Below are positions 8,564-17,908 of a DNA stretch of 64,000 nt, in pieces (the stretch's first letter is position 1; every line of letters starts with the position of its first letter). The stretch lies in NCBI RefSeq assembly GCF_036492425.1, contig NZ_AP025292.1, positions 2,914,001 to 2,978,000 on the forward strand. The letters are read 5' to 3'. Below the pieces are notes generated by a model that was not told the origin of the DNA, searched no databases, and was given only the letters and a program-made list of their open reading frames with translations. Both the position numbers and the translations under genes were made by a program. This DNA is from Persicobacter psychrovividus. GTDB taxonomy: Bacteria; Bacteroidota; Bacteroidia; Cytophagales; Cyclobacteriaceae.

Positions 8564-11374
8564 ATGCCAAAAGACAATAGTATTAAATCCGTTTTAATTA
8601 TCGGTAGTGGACCAATCATCATTGGACAAGCTTGTGAGTTTGACTATTCAGGATCTCAGGCTTCTCGCTCATTGCGCGAAGAAGGTATTGAGGTTACACT
8701 GATTAACTCAAACCCAGCGACGATCATGACTGACTCGGTAACAGCTGACAACATTTATCTTAAGCCTTTAACAAAAAAATCTATTGTTGAGATTCTTGAG
8801 AAACATGACATCGACGCTGTTCTTCCTACAATGGGTGGGCAAACAGCCCTGAACCTTGCGATTGACTGTCAGACTGCTGGAATCTGGGAAAAATACGACG
8901 TTGATATTATCGGAGTGGATATTGACGCTATCGAAATGACGGAGGACCGCGAGAAGTTCCGTCTTTTGATGAAAGAATTAGGGGTGAATGTATGTAAGGG
9001 AGAAACTGCTACATCATTCCTTCACGGTAAAGAAATCGCTCAGAAAATTGGTTTCCCATTGGTGATTCGCCCATCATTTACCCTTGGTGGTACAGGTGGT
9101 GGTTTCGTTAATGAAGCCAAAGATTTCGACAAAGCCTTGACACGCGGTTTGCATGCCTCACCAACCCACGAGGTATTGGTAGAACAGTCGATCCTCGGAT
9201 GGAAAGAGTATGAGTTGGAGTTGTTGCGCGACAACAATGGCAATGTGATCATTATCTGTTCTATCGAGAACTTTGACCCAATGGGGGTTCACACAGGTGA
9301 CTCCATTACCGTTGCTCCTGCAATGACCCTCCCTGACACCGTATATCAGCACATGCGCGATTTGGCCATCAAGATGATGAACGGTATCGGTCAGTTTGCC
9401 GGTGGATGTAACGTTCAGTTCTCTGTAAACCCAGAAAACGACGAAATCATCGCCATTGAGATCAACCCTCGTGTATCTCGCTCTTCCGCTTTGGCATCGA
9501 AAGCAACAGGTTACCCTATTGCTAAAATCGCCGCTAAACTGGCGATCGGTTACAACCTTGATGAGTTGAAAAACCAGATTACCAAAACCACTTCGGCATT
9601 CTTTGAGCCAAGTTTGGATTACGTTATCGTAAAAATCCCTCGTTGGAATTTCGATAAGTTCCAAGGCTCCGACACTTCCCTTGGCCTTCAGATGAAAGCC
9701 GTTGGTGAAGTTATGGGTATTGGTATGAACTTCCAGGAAGCACTTCAAAAGGCATGTCAGTCTTTGGAGATCAAACGTAACGGTTTAGGTGCCGATGGCA
9801 AATCAAACACCAACCAGGCGGAATTGCTTCACAGTCTTGAGCACCCAAGCTGGGATCGTTTGTTCCACATCTATGATGCTTATAAATTAGGTATTCCTTA
9901 TAAAACCATCCGTTCATTATCTAAAATCGACCCTTGGTTCTTGCGCCAGATCGAAGAAATGATCGCTTTGGAAAAAGAATTGGCGAAATTTGAATTGAAG
10001 TCAATTCCTAAAAAATTATTGCTTGAAGCCAAGAAAATGGGTTATGCCGATCGCCAGATCGCACACCTTGTTGGCTGTAAAGAAAGCGAAGTACACGCAC
10101 ACCGCCGCAGCATGGGCATTAACCGTGTGTATAAAGTAGTGGATACTTGTGCCGCAGAATTTGAAGCACAGACTCCTTATTACTACTCTACCTTCGGCGA
10201 CGAAAATGAGTCGATCAGTTCTGACAAGAAAAAGATCATCGTTTTGGGTGCTGGTCCTAACCGTATCGGTCAAGGTATCGAGTTTGATTACTGTTGTGTG
10301 CATGGGGTATTGGCCGCTAAGGAAGCTGGCTATGAGACCATCATGATCAACTGTAACCCAGAAACAGTATCCACTGATTTTGATGTTGCAGATAAATTGT
10401 ACTTCGAACCAGTATTCTGGGAGCACATCTACGACATCATCCTTCATGAAAAACCTGAAGGTGTGATTGTTCAGTTGGGTGGACAAACCGCACTGAAATT
10501 AGCAGACAAACTCACCAAATACGGCATTAAAATCATCGGTACTTCTTTCGATGCCCTTGATTTAGCCGAAGATCGTGGCCGTTTCTCTACTTTATTGAAA
10601 GACCTCGACATTCCTTATCCACAATTCGGAACTGCTGAAACTGCTGAAGAAGCGATTGAAGTAGCACAGGAAGTTGGCTTCCCTTCATTGGTTCGCCCTT
10701 CTTACGTATTGGGTGGTCAGGGCATGAAGATCGTTATCAACGAAGAAGAATTGATGCAACACGTTGTTAAGGTATTGCATGACATTCCTGGAAACAAAGT
10801 ATTGTTGGATCATTTCTTGGATGGTGCGGTAGAGTGTGAAGCAGATGCAATCTGTGATGGTGAAAATGTACACATCATTGGTATCATGCAGCACATCGAG
10901 CCTGCTGGAATTCACTCTGGGGATTCTAATGCAGTATTGCCTCCATACAACCTGGGAGATTTGGCAATCAAGCAAATTGAAATTTACACTCGCAAGTTGG
11001 CCACTGCTTTGAAAACCGTTGGTCTGATTAACATCCAGTTTGCTGTAAAAAATGATATTGTTTACGTAATCGAGGCAAACCCTCGTGCATCAAGAACAGT
11101 TCCATTTATATGTAAAGCTTATCAGGAGCCTTATGTGAATTACGCCACTAAAGTAATGTTGGGTGCCAAAGTGACAGACTTCGAGTTTAATCCTGTCAAA
11201 AAAGGTTACGCAATTAAAGAACCTGTATTCTCTTTCAACAAATTCCCGAATGTAAACAAGGAATTAGGGCCTGAAATGAAATCTACAGGGGAATCAATCT
11301 ACTTTATTGACGATTTATTAGACGATTATTTCTTGAAATTACACTCGGAACGAAATTTGTACTTGAGTAAGTAA
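8564..11374 (+). CDS. carB: carbamoyl-phosphate synthase large subunit, lacking the allosteric domain
   Basis: CarB makes carbamoyl phosphate from bicarbonate, two ATP and ammonia delivered by CarA, feeding pyrimidine and arginine synthesis. Both ATP-grasp synthetase halves are present: the first opens with IIGSGPIIIGQACEFDYSG, the second near residue 560 with VLGAGPNRIGQGIEFDYC. Each carries its GGQTALN/GGQTALK loop. The linking oligomerisation domain lies between. The protein ends at 936 aa, just after the second ATP-grasp core (STGESIYFID), whereas the usual length is about 1,070 aa. The C-terminal MGS-like regulatory domain that binds UMP, IMP or ornithine is therefore missing. Shortened CarB of about 940-950 aa is known from several Bacteroidota. 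CarA is not in the window. Confidence 0.95.
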   Translation: MPKDNSIKSVLIIGSGPIIIGQACEFDYSGSQASRSLREEGIEVTLINSNPATIMTDSVTADNIYLKPLTKKSIVEILEKHDIDAVLPTMGGQTALNLAIDCQTAGIWEKYDVDIIGVDIDAIEMTEDREKFRLLMKELGVNVCKGETATSFLHGKEIAQKIGFPLVIRPSFTLGGTGGGFVNEAKDFDKALTRGLHASPTHEVLVEQSILGWKEYELELLRDNNGNVIIICSIENFDPMGVHTGDSITVAPAMTLPDTVYQHMRDLAIKMMNGIGQFAGGCNVQFSVNPENDEIIAIEINPRVSRSSALASKATGYPIAKIAAKLAIGYNLDELKNQITKTTSAFFEPSLDYVIVKIPRWNFDKFQGSDTSLGLQMKAVGEVMGIGMNFQEALQKACQSLEIKRNGLGADGKSNTNQAELLHSLEHPSWDRLFHIYDAYKLGIPYKTIRSLSKIDPWFLRQIEEMIALEKELAKFELKSIPKKLLLEAKKMGYADRQIAHLVGCKESEVHAHRRSMGINRVYKVVDTCAAEFEAQTPYYYSTFGDENESISSDKKKIIVLGAGPNRIGQGIEFDYCCVHGVLAAKEAGYETIMINCNPETVSTDFDVADKLYFEPVFWEHIYDIILHEKPEGVIVQLGGQTALKLADKLTKYGIKIIGTSFDALDLAEDRGRFSTLLKDLDIPYPQFGTAETAEEAIEVAQEVGFPSLVRPSYVLGGQGMKIVINEEELMQHVVKVLHDIPGNKVLLDHFLDGAVECEADAICDGENVHIIGIMQHIEPAGIHSGDSNAVLPPYNLGDLAIKQIEIYTRKLATALKTVGLINIQFAVKNDIVYVIEANPRASRTVPFICKAYQEPYVNYATKVMLGAKVTDFEFNPVKKGYAIKEPVFSFNKFPNVNKELGPEMKSTGESIYFIDDLLDDYFLKLHSERNLYLSK

Positions 11375-11394
11375 TTAACAAGTATAGAACATAA

Positions 11395-11420
11395 AACCTG
11401 GGCTTCGGCCCAGGCTTTTT
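11395..11420 (+). terminator. rho-independent terminator of carB
   Basis: CCTGGGC and GCCCAGG form a stem closed by a stable TTCG tetraloop and followed by a T-run. It ends just before the DUF4834 gene. Confidence 0.9.
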
Positions 11421-11435
11421 AAATCTTTCTTTTCA

Positions 11436-11714
11436 ATGGGTAAGTTTTTAATATTCCTTTTCATCCTGTTTTATATAGGATATAAAAGAAACTGGGGGCG
11501 CAAACTTTTGATGTTTGCTTTCTACAAATTACTTAAAAAACAAGGCTTTCAGCCGCATGGTGCTCAACAGCAATATGCGCAGCAGAATCCGCATGGTAAG
11601 CGACGAAAACCTTCCGGTGTTCATGTCGATTATGTCCCAGATAAAAAAAAGAAAGATATAGATCCTAACAACTTTAAAGGTGGCGACTATATCGATTACC
11701 AAGAGGTTGATTAA
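11436..11714 (+). CDS. DUF4834 family small membrane protein
   Basis: This 92-residue protein has one N-terminal hydrophobic helix (FLIFLFILFYIGY), a basic membrane-proximal stretch, and a polar tail ending in GGDYIDYQEVD. The acidic G-D-Y-I-D-Y-E-type tail is typical of the Bacteroidota DUF4834 family. Function is unknown. Its ATG lies 16 bases after the carB terminator and no separate promoter stands out, so it may depend on read-through. Confidence 0.7.
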   Translation: MGKFLIFLFILFYIGYKRNWGRKLLMFAFYKLLKKQGFQPHGAQQQYAQQNPHGKRRKPSGVHVDYVPDKKKKDIDPNNFKGGDYIDYQEVD

Positions 11715-11721
11715 ACCAAAG

Positions 11722-11753
11722 AAGGCTTTTCCGCAGGATGAGCCTTTTTTTAT
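11722..11753 (+). terminator. weak terminator after DUF4834
   Basis: AAGGCT and AGCCTT can pair around a 14-base loop, followed by seven T residues. The stem is short, so confidence is modest. The rest of the gap to 11933 shows nothing recognisable. Confidence 0.5.
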
Positions 11754-11933
11754 ACCCAAATTTTTAATAATTGCCCAGAATTACGCTTTTTTCCGTTCGC
11801 TTACTTCTTATTTCAATAAAAATTATATTAATTATAATTTGTTTATTATGGACAAGCCCAATGAATATTTGGCGACGTGCTCCAAAATGAAATATTGACG
11901 ATACCCTCAGCATTTAATCCTACCTTACCTTAT

Positions 11934-14015
11934 ATGAAAATCAACCTTAAACTGAGGGCGAAGCTGGTCCTCTTCACCGTACTTATTTTAGGGGCTGCCT
12001 CCATGTTTGCATGGCAATACATCACCTCCGACCTTACCAAAAAATCCATTTCCGACGCTAAGATAGTCGCACAAACGACCGCTCAGAAATACGCCAACGA
12101 GATTGAAGCCAACCTGAACACAAATCAGGGAATGATGCGTGCTTTAGCCAACAGTATGAATGACCTGATTACTGAAGATGGCGACCTGAAGAACGAACAA
12201 CAACTCGACCTGCTGCTGAATTCATTCTACAAAAGAAATAAAAACCTCCTGGCCGCTTATTATATTCTCGAACTGGAGGCAATCCGGCCAAGCTGGCCAA
12301 AAACCCACGGACGATACATCAGCCTGGTACAGTCACAAAATGGCACACTATCGAGCCTTAAAGCCACCCTCGACACCGGCAACATCGCCAACCCAACCAG
12401 CTATTATTATCAGACCAAGCAACACCCCGAAGAAGTTTTAGCGGAACCGTATCAGGACCTGCTGAACGATCAGCTGAAAGGTTTACTGATGAGTTCTCAG
12501 GCGGCACCATTAGTGCTGCCTTCCGGAAAATTCGCTGGAATTGTAGCCTCTGACCTCGACTTGGGCAACTTTGCCAAACTCGTTAAAAATATTCAGCCAT
12601 ACCCTGGCGCTGAGGCGTATTTACTTTCCAATGAAGGTACTATTGTAGGCCACCCTGACGAATCAAAAATTGGTTTATCCTTGTCTGAAATTGCCGACAA
12701 TCTCCCTGCCGACGTTCAGCTAATCGACAAAATATCTACCGGAGAATCTTTCAACTACTCCATAGAAGATGGCGCCACACCATATTTCATTACTTTTGTG
12801 CCCATTACCCCTGCAGGGACCCACAAATCTTGGAGCCTTGCACTGAAGATTCCCCTGTCTATTTTTGTAAGCCGTGCAGAGGCCCTGACTAAAGACGCCT
12901 CCATCATGATGATGTTTGGGTTGGTCTTTTTGATCGTCTTTATGTTCATTTTAGCACATTTTGTTACTTCCCCAATCAAGCAAACAACCCACGCTTTACA
13001 GCAATTGGCCGACGGAGAAGTGGACAGCATTGAAAAGCTGAACATCAAATCAAGAGATGAAGCACAAATGATGGGAGAGTCGCTTAATCAGCTTATTGAC
13101 CGACTGAAGGAAGTTTCCTCTTTTGCCAAAGAAATCGGTAATAACAACCTCGAGGTAACAATTAACCCCAAAAGTAATAAGGACTCCATGGGCAATGCGC
13201 TGATGGGGATGAAAGACAGCCTGCAATCGGCACATATTCAGGAACAGGAAAGAAAAAAAGAAGAAAAACAACGCAGCTGGGCAAACACTGGGGTTGCCAG
13301 GTTTAGTGAAATTACCCGCGACACCTCCAAAGGCATTGAGGAAATGTCGCAAGAGGTTGTGGCCGAACTGGTGAAATATACTGAAGCCAATCAGGCGGGA
13401 CTGTTTCTGCTGGAGGAGGAAAATCGCGACCACCCTGTCCTGGAACTTAAAGCCTGCCTGGCTTACGACCGCAAGAAATTTCTGGAAAAGGAAATCATGA
13501 TTGGTGAAGGCGTTGCTGGCAGATGTTTTCAGGAACAGGAAACGATCTATATGACGGATTTGCCACAAAACTACCTTGAGATTACCTCAGGGCTCGGCGC
13601 CGCCACGCCTACAAACCTTTTGGTGGTACCGCTGAAAGTTAATGACAATATCTATGGGGTACTTGAAATCGCTTCTTTCACAAAATTCGAAGCCTACAAA
13701 ATTGAGTTTATTGAAAGGCTATGTGAAAACTTCGCCTCAGTAATCAATACCCTTCGCATCAATCAAAAAACACAGTATTTACTCGAGGAGGCGCAAATGC
13801 AAGGAGAGCAACTCCGGGCACAGGAAGAGGAGATGAGACAAAATATGGAGGAACTCCAGGCTACGCAGGAAGATGCCGCCCGCCGCGAAGAGGACCTCGG
13901 CCAAAAAGTCAGCGAATACAAAGCGCAAGCGGAGAAAGCTGCCGCCATGGTGGAATTGCTGCGAACGGAAATGAAATCGGTTCAAAAGAATCAGTCCGCT
14001 CATCAGCAAGGATAA
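11934..14015 (+). CDS. membrane sensor: Cache-type periplasmic domain, HAMP, GAF, coiled coil
   Basis: This 693-residue membrane protein resembles a chemoreceptor or sensor kinase that has lost its output. TM1 is at about residues 12-30. A periplasmic dCache-like domain of about 280 residues follows, with the typical YYYQTKQHPEEVLAEPYQD and AYLLSNEGTIVGHPD segments. TM2 (IMMMFGLVFLIVFMFILAHF) leads to HAMP (TSPIKQTTHALQQLADGE) and a GAF domain at about residues 480-625. A Glu-rich coiled coil (EEAQMQGEQLRAQEEEMRQ) and a short tail complete it. No methyl-accepting, histidine-kinase, GGDEF or phosphatase domain is present. ATG at 11934 was chosen over an upstream alternative start because it directly precedes TM1. 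The ligand is unknown. Confidence 0.8.
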   Translation: MKINLKLRAKLVLFTVLILGAASMFAWQYITSDLTKKSISDAKIVAQTTAQKYANEIEANLNTNQGMMRALANSMNDLITEDGDLKNEQQLDLLLNSFYKRNKNLLAAYYILELEAIRPSWPKTHGRYISLVQSQNGTLSSLKATLDTGNIANPTSYYYQTKQHPEEVLAEPYQDLLNDQLKGLLMSSQAAPLVLPSGKFAGIVASDLDLGNFAKLVKNIQPYPGAEAYLLSNEGTIVGHPDESKIGLSLSEIADNLPADVQLIDKISTGESFNYSIEDGATPYFITFVPITPAGTHKSWSLALKIPLSIFVSRAEALTKDASIMMMFGLVFLIVFMFILAHFVTSPIKQTTHALQQLADGEVDSIEKLNIKSRDEAQMMGESLNQLIDRLKEVSSFAKEIGNNNLEVTINPKSNKDSMGNALMGMKDSLQSAHIQEQERKKEEKQRSWANTGVARFSEITRDTSKGIEEMSQEVVAELVKYTEANQAGLFLLEEENRDHPVLELKACLAYDRKKFLEKEIMIGEGVAGRCFQEQETIYMTDLPQNYLEITSGLGAATPTNLLVVPLKVNDNIYGVLEIASFTKFEAYKIEFIERLCENFASVINTLRINQKTQYLLEEAQMQGEQLRAQEEEMRQNMEELQATQEDAARREEDLGQKVSEYKAQAEKAAAMVELLRTEMKSVQKNQSAHQQG

Positions 14016-14083
14016 GATTTTAATTATCAACTCATTAAACAGGCTCGCTGTGCAATCCCGCTCAGTGGGAATGATAAAAACTA

Positions 14084-14113
14084 TTGTTTAAACAAAATAA
14101 GTAAATATATTTG
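14084..14113 (+). promoter_or_regulatory. promoter of accD
   Basis: TTG at 14084-14086, a 19-base spacer and TATATTTG at 14106-14113 match the Bacteroidota consensus exactly. It lies about 100 bases upstream of accD, leaving a long leader. Confidence 0.8.
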
Positions 14114-14213
14114 TATTCATTTAAGGGCTTAGTTTCCATTTTTTGCGATTGTTAAGCCCTTGATTATTTGCCAATTTGTATCTTACTATAAGAAAATAAA
14201 ACCCACATAAATT

Positions 14214-15053
14214 ATGTCTTGGTTTCAAAGAACGGATAAAGGGATCAAAACCTCGACCAAAGATAAAATGGATGCTCCAGAAGGTCTATGGTATAAAACC
14301 CCTTCGGGATCTATTATCCACATGAGAGAGCTCAAAGCAAACGCCTATGTTTGCCCTGAAGATGGCTACCATGTGCGTATTGGTTCAAAAGAGTATTTTG
14401 AGATCTTATTCGATAATAATGAGTTTAAAGAGCTGGACAAAAACCTGAGCTCTGGCGACCCGCTAAATTTCGTGGACAGTAAGCCTTACCCTAAGCGCAT
14501 CAAAAGCGTGCAGGAGAAAACCAACCTTGTTGATGCTTGCCGTACGGGAGTAGGTAAAATGAACCAATTAGAGGTCGTGATCGCCTGCATGGATTTCAGC
14601 TTTATTGGTGGGTCTATGGGGTCTGTTGTTGGTGAAAAAATCAGCCGAGCGATCGACTACGCCCTCAAGCATAAAATCCCTTTCATCATGATCTCCAAAT
14701 CTGGTGGTGCACGAATGATGGAAGCTGGTTACTCATTAATGCAGATGGCCAAAACATCGGCAAAACTGCACTTACTTGCTGAGGCGAAAGTGCCTTATGT
14801 AAGTTACCTGACGGACCCAACAACGGGTGGGGTAACGGCTTCTTATGCTATGCTCGGAGACTTCAACATTTCTGAACCAGGCGCATTGATCGGATTTGCT
14901 GGCCCACGTGTTATCCGCGAAACCATTGGCCGCGATCTGCCGGAAGGTTTCCAGAGTGCTGAATTTGTACTCGAACACGGATTTCTTGATTTTATCGTTG
15001 ATCGTCGCCACGTAAAACAGCGACTTTCATCATTACTGAAAATGATTAAGTAA
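14214..15053 (+). CDS. accD: acetyl-CoA carboxylase carboxyltransferase beta subunit without zinc finger
   Basis: With AccA it transfers the carboxyl group from biotin to acetyl-CoA to make malonyl-CoA, the first step of fatty-acid synthesis. The 279-residue length is normal, and the crotonase-like core is well preserved: [43 protein letters not shown] and [20 protein letters not shown]. The N-terminal CxxC...CxxC zinc ribbon is lost: the four expected cysteine positions read Thr29, Gly32, Cys47 and Asp50. Many Bacteroidota AccD proteins share this loss. The gene is monocistronic, with its own promoter and a very strong terminator. Confidence 0.95.
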   Translation: MSWFQRTDKGIKTSTKDKMDAPEGLWYKTPSGSIIHMRELKANAYVCPEDGYHVRIGSKEYFEILFDNNEFKELDKNLSSGDPLNFVDSKPYPKRIKSVQEKTNLVDACRTGVGKMNQLEVVIACMDFSFIGGSMGSVVGEKISRAIDYALKHKIPFIMISKSGGARMMEAGYSLMQMAKTSAKLHLLAEAKVPYVSYLTDPTTGGVTASYAMLGDFNISEPGALIGFAGPRVIRETIGRDLPEGFQSAEFVLEHGFLDFIVDRRHVKQRLSSLLKMIK

Positions 15054-15086
15054 TTGTTAAAACACTAACAATTATTACCTATATAA

Positions 15087-15129
15087 AAGATGAAGATTTT
15101 GACAATTGTTGAAAATCTTCATCTTTTTT
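15087..15129 (+). terminator. rho-independent terminator of accD
   Basis: AAGATGAAGATTTT and AAAATCTTCATCTT form a 14-bp perfect stem around an 11-base loop, followed by a T-run. Confidence 0.92.
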
Positions 15130-15183
15130 CGTTTTTCAGGGAAATTAACATTCAAATTAATGTTCCCTTTTTAAAGACAATAT

Positions 15184-15191
15184 TATATTTG
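15184..15191 (+). promoter_or_regulatory. likely -7 element of nqrF
   Basis: TATATTTG matches the consensus -7 box 53 bases before the nqrF ATG. No clean TTG lies at the expected -33 distance. Confidence 0.5.
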
Positions 15192-15244
15192 TGGGGCTTG
15201 CCTGAAGGCAGGCAAATTATCATTTATCAAATCATTTAAGTACG

Positions 15245-16540
15245 ATGACAGGTATTATTTTAGCTGGTGTTATCGCCTTTACTGTGCTGATCCTTGTATT
15301 GGTATTTGTGCTTCTTTTTGCACAATCTCAACTGGTACAATCGGGTCCGGTGAAAATCATGATCAATGGTGAAAAAGAATTGACTACCGCTGCGGGGTCA
15401 ACACTTCTTTCAACCATGAGTTCTGAAAAGATTTTCTTGCCATCAGCATGTGGTGGGGGAGGAACTTGCGCAATGTGTAAGTGCCAGGTAACAGCAGGCG
15501 GTGGAGACGTTCTTCCTACAGAAGAAGGCCACCTTTCAAGAGCTGAGAAAGCAGATAACGTTCGTTTGGCTTGCCAGGTGAAGGTTAAAAACGATATGGA
15601 GATTCACATTCCTGAAGAAATCTTTGGTATTAAGAAATGGGAATGCGAGGTTATCTCTAACTATAACGTTTCAACCTTTATTAAAGAATTCAAAGTTCGC
15701 CTTCCTGAAGGAGAGCACATGGACTTTGAAGCTGGTGGGTACATTCAGATTGACGTTCCAGAAATCACCGTTGAGTTCAAGAACATGGACATCACTCCTC
15801 ACCCAGAACTTGGGCACCCGAATGATGTTTACCAGTCGGATTGGGATCACTTCGGACTTTGGGACTTGAAAATGGTGAATGATGAGCCAATTTACCGTGC
15901 TTATTCTATGGCCAACCACCCAGGCGAGGGAGATATCGTGATGCTGAACATCCGTATCGCTACTCCTCCATGGGATCGCGCAAACAACACCTGGATGAAA
16001 GTTAATCCGGGAATCTGTTCTTCTTATGTGTTCTCGCGTAAGCCAGGAGACAAAGTGATGGTATCAGGACCTTACGGTGAGTTTGCCATTAATTACACGG
16101 ACCGCGAGATGGTTTACATCGGTGGTGGTGCAGGTATGGCGCCATTGCGTGCACAGATCTTCCACCTTTTCCACACGGAAAAAACCAACCGTAAAGTTTC
16201 TTACTGGTATGGTGGACGTTCTAAAAAGGAATTGTTCTACCTGGATCACTTTGAAAAAATTGAGCAGGAGTTTCCAAATTTCAAAATGAACATCGCCCTT
16301 TCTGAGCCATTACCAGAAGATAACTGGAAAGTGAAGAAAGATATGGAAGATGAAGGTGACGGCTTTACAGGCTTCATTCACCAGGCATTGTTGGACAACT
16401 ACCTCAGCAAGCACGACGAGCCAGAAGATATCGAATATTACCTATGTGGACCTCCAATGATGAACGCAGCGGTATTGAAGATGTTGGATGACATGGGTGT
16501 ACCTGAAGAGAACATCCGCTTTGACGACTTCGGAGGATAA
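15245..16540 (+). CDS. nqrF: Na+-translocating NADH:quinone reductase subunit F
   Basis: NqrF is the NADH-oxidising subunit of the sodium-pumping Na+-NQR complex in the inner membrane. Residues 1-28 form the membrane anchor. A plant-type ferredoxin domain follows with 2Fe-2S ligands Cys69, Cys75, Cys78 and Cys110. The FAD domain carries [10 protein letters not shown] and the NAD domain carries [14 protein letters not shown] and LCGPPMM. The C-terminus FDDFGG is standard. At 431 aa it is slightly longer than Vibrio NqrF because of an inserted segment at about residues 180-210. The other subunits NqrA-E are not adjacent, unlike the usual nqrABCDEF operon; they may be elsewhere in the genome. 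Confidence 0.95.
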   Translation: MTGIILAGVIAFTVLILVLVFVLLFAQSQLVQSGPVKIMINGEKELTTAAGSTLLSTMSSEKIFLPSACGGGGTCAMCKCQVTAGGGDVLPTEEGHLSRAEKADNVRLACQVKVKNDMEIHIPEEIFGIKKWECEVISNYNVSTFIKEFKVRLPEGEHMDFEAGGYIQIDVPEITVEFKNMDITPHPELGHPNDVYQSDWDHFGLWDLKMVNDEPIYRAYSMANHPGEGDIVMLNIRIATPPWDRANNTWMKVNPGICSSYVFSRKPGDKVMVSGPYGEFAINYTDREMVYIGGGAGMAPLRAQIFHLFHTEKTNRKVSYWYGGRSKKELFYLDHFEKIEQEFPNFKMNIALSEPLPEDNWKVKKDMEDEGDGFTGFIHQALLDNYLSKHDEPEDIEYYLCGPPMMNAAVLKMLDDMGVPEENIRFDDFGG

Positions 16541-16561
16541 TACTTCGCTTTAAGATCATAT

Positions 16562-16599
16562 TAAGGGCTATTGCTGATTTCAGCAATGGCCCTTTTTTT
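16562..16599 (+). terminator. rho-independent terminator of nqrF
   Basis: AAGGGC plus ATTGCTGA pair with TCAGCAAT plus GCCCTT around a short loop, followed by seven T residues. Confidence 0.9.
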
Positions 16600-16698
16600 A
16601 TGGGCTCAGCCCAGCTGCGCTCCAAAATTTTCCGCTTCAGCTTATGCATCTAAAAAGCATTATTTGTACCTTCCCCCTTGCACTATACCCCGTTCGTC

Positions 16699-17859
16699 AT
16701 GTTGAATTTTGAGCTTTTCCTCTCGCCCATCAGTGAGTTGTTTTTTAAAGAAATCTCCTGGCCAAAAAATGGCACCATCAGCCAGTCGCAAATTTTCAGG
16801 ACACACCTGCCAAGCCTTGAAAATGTGGATATGGCCATTGTTGGCCTCAAGGATAATGGCGGCAACGACGAAAATGACGGCGTTAAGCAGGCCGCCATGG
16901 AAATCCGCAAGAAACTCTATCAGCTGCACTGTGGCACCCCGCCATATCGTATCGCTGACCTCGGTAACATCCGTAATGGTATTGATGCTGAAGAAACCCG
17001 TGGCCGCCTTCGGGAAGTCTGCACCATGCTGATCCAGCACCAGATCATCCCAATTATTATCGGTGGCTCACATGATTTCACCATCGGCCAATACCAGGGC
17101 TACAAGAACCTCCAGCAGCCGGTAAATTTGCTCAACATAGATGCCTACCTCGATTTGCTCACCGACGAGGAGCAGCCATTTAACAGGCGATTTCTCAAAA
17201 ATTTACTGCTTCAGGACCCCAGTACCCTGCAGCATTATATCCACCTCGGTTTCCAGTCTTACCTGTGCGATCCCGACGACCTTTCAAAACTACACCACCT
17301 GAATTTCGACACCATTCGGCTTGGACAAGTACGCGCCGATATCAAAGAAATGGAACCCTATATCCGAAGCGCAGAAGCCTACAGCTTCGACTGTGCGGCC
17401 ATCAGGTCTGCTGACGCCCCCGGAAGCTCCCTCGCTCAGCCCTTTGGCCTTACAGGGGAAGAAGCCTGCCAACTTAGCTGGTATGCAGGAATGAACTGCA
17501 ACGCCTCCTCCATTGGCTTTTATGAATACAACCCTTTTGATGATGACGACCAGCTCAAAACAGCCTCTACCATCGCCACCATGATCTGGTATTTTATTGA
17601 AGGATTCTATAACCGCAGGGTAGAAGGGGAGTTCGAAAGCGACGACTTCATGCAATACCTTGTGCGGGTCAGTGGCCTCGATGAACCCATTAAATTTTTC
17701 CGCAGCAGACAAACAGGTAAATGGTGGGTGGAGATCATTGCAAAAGATCACCCAACAACTCCTTTTTGGCGTGTTCCTTGCAGTGGAACCGATTACGAAC
17801 AAGCACTCAGAGGCGAAGTACCTGACAGGTGGTTCGTTACCCTAAACAGAATTGGCTAA
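16699..17859 (+). CDS. arginase/formimidoylglutamase-fold protein with altered metal site
   Basis: The 386-residue protein has the ureohydrolase (arginase superfamily) fold pattern, usually a binuclear manganese enzyme that splits guanidino or formimino compounds. GGSHD (His125) matches the first metal motif. The second motif DAHxD reads DAYLD (Tyr150 for His), and the third SxDxDxxDP reads SFDCAAIRSADAPG (Ala233 for Asp). Two metal ligands are therefore replaced and hydrolase activity is doubtful. Bacteroidota genomes often annotate this type as formimidoylglutamase, but I see no other histidine-degradation gene nearby. The frame is open from a TTG at 16678; ATG at 16699 is preferred. A protein-binding or structural role is possible. 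Confidence 0.75.
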   Translation: MLNFELFLSPISELFFKEISWPKNGTISQSQIFRTHLPSLENVDMAIVGLKDNGGNDENDGVKQAAMEIRKKLYQLHCGTPPYRIADLGNIRNGIDAEETRGRLREVCTMLIQHQIIPIIIGGSHDFTIGQYQGYKNLQQPVNLLNIDAYLDLLTDEEQPFNRRFLKNLLLQDPSTLQHYIHLGFQSYLCDPDDLSKLHHLNFDTIRLGQVRADIKEMEPYIRSAEAYSFDCAAIRSADAPGSSLAQPFGLTGEEACQLSWYAGMNCNASSIGFYEYNPFDDDDQLKTASTIATMIWYFIEGFYNRRVEGEFESDDFMQYLVRVSGLDEPIKFFRSRQTGKWWVEIIAKDHPTTPFWRVPCSGTDYEQALRGEVPDRWFVTLNRIG

Positions 17860-17908
17860 AATTTGATGAATTTTCAGAAAAATCGCATGGTTTTTCCCAT
17901 ATCATTCG

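Noticed and set aside
9158-10486. Long open frames on the minus strand inside carB
   Set aside because: They are fully within the conserved carB sequence, with no start signals or family pattern.
14057-14069. Small hairpin CCCGC/GTGGG before accD as a terminator
   Set aside because: The stem is short and no T run follows.
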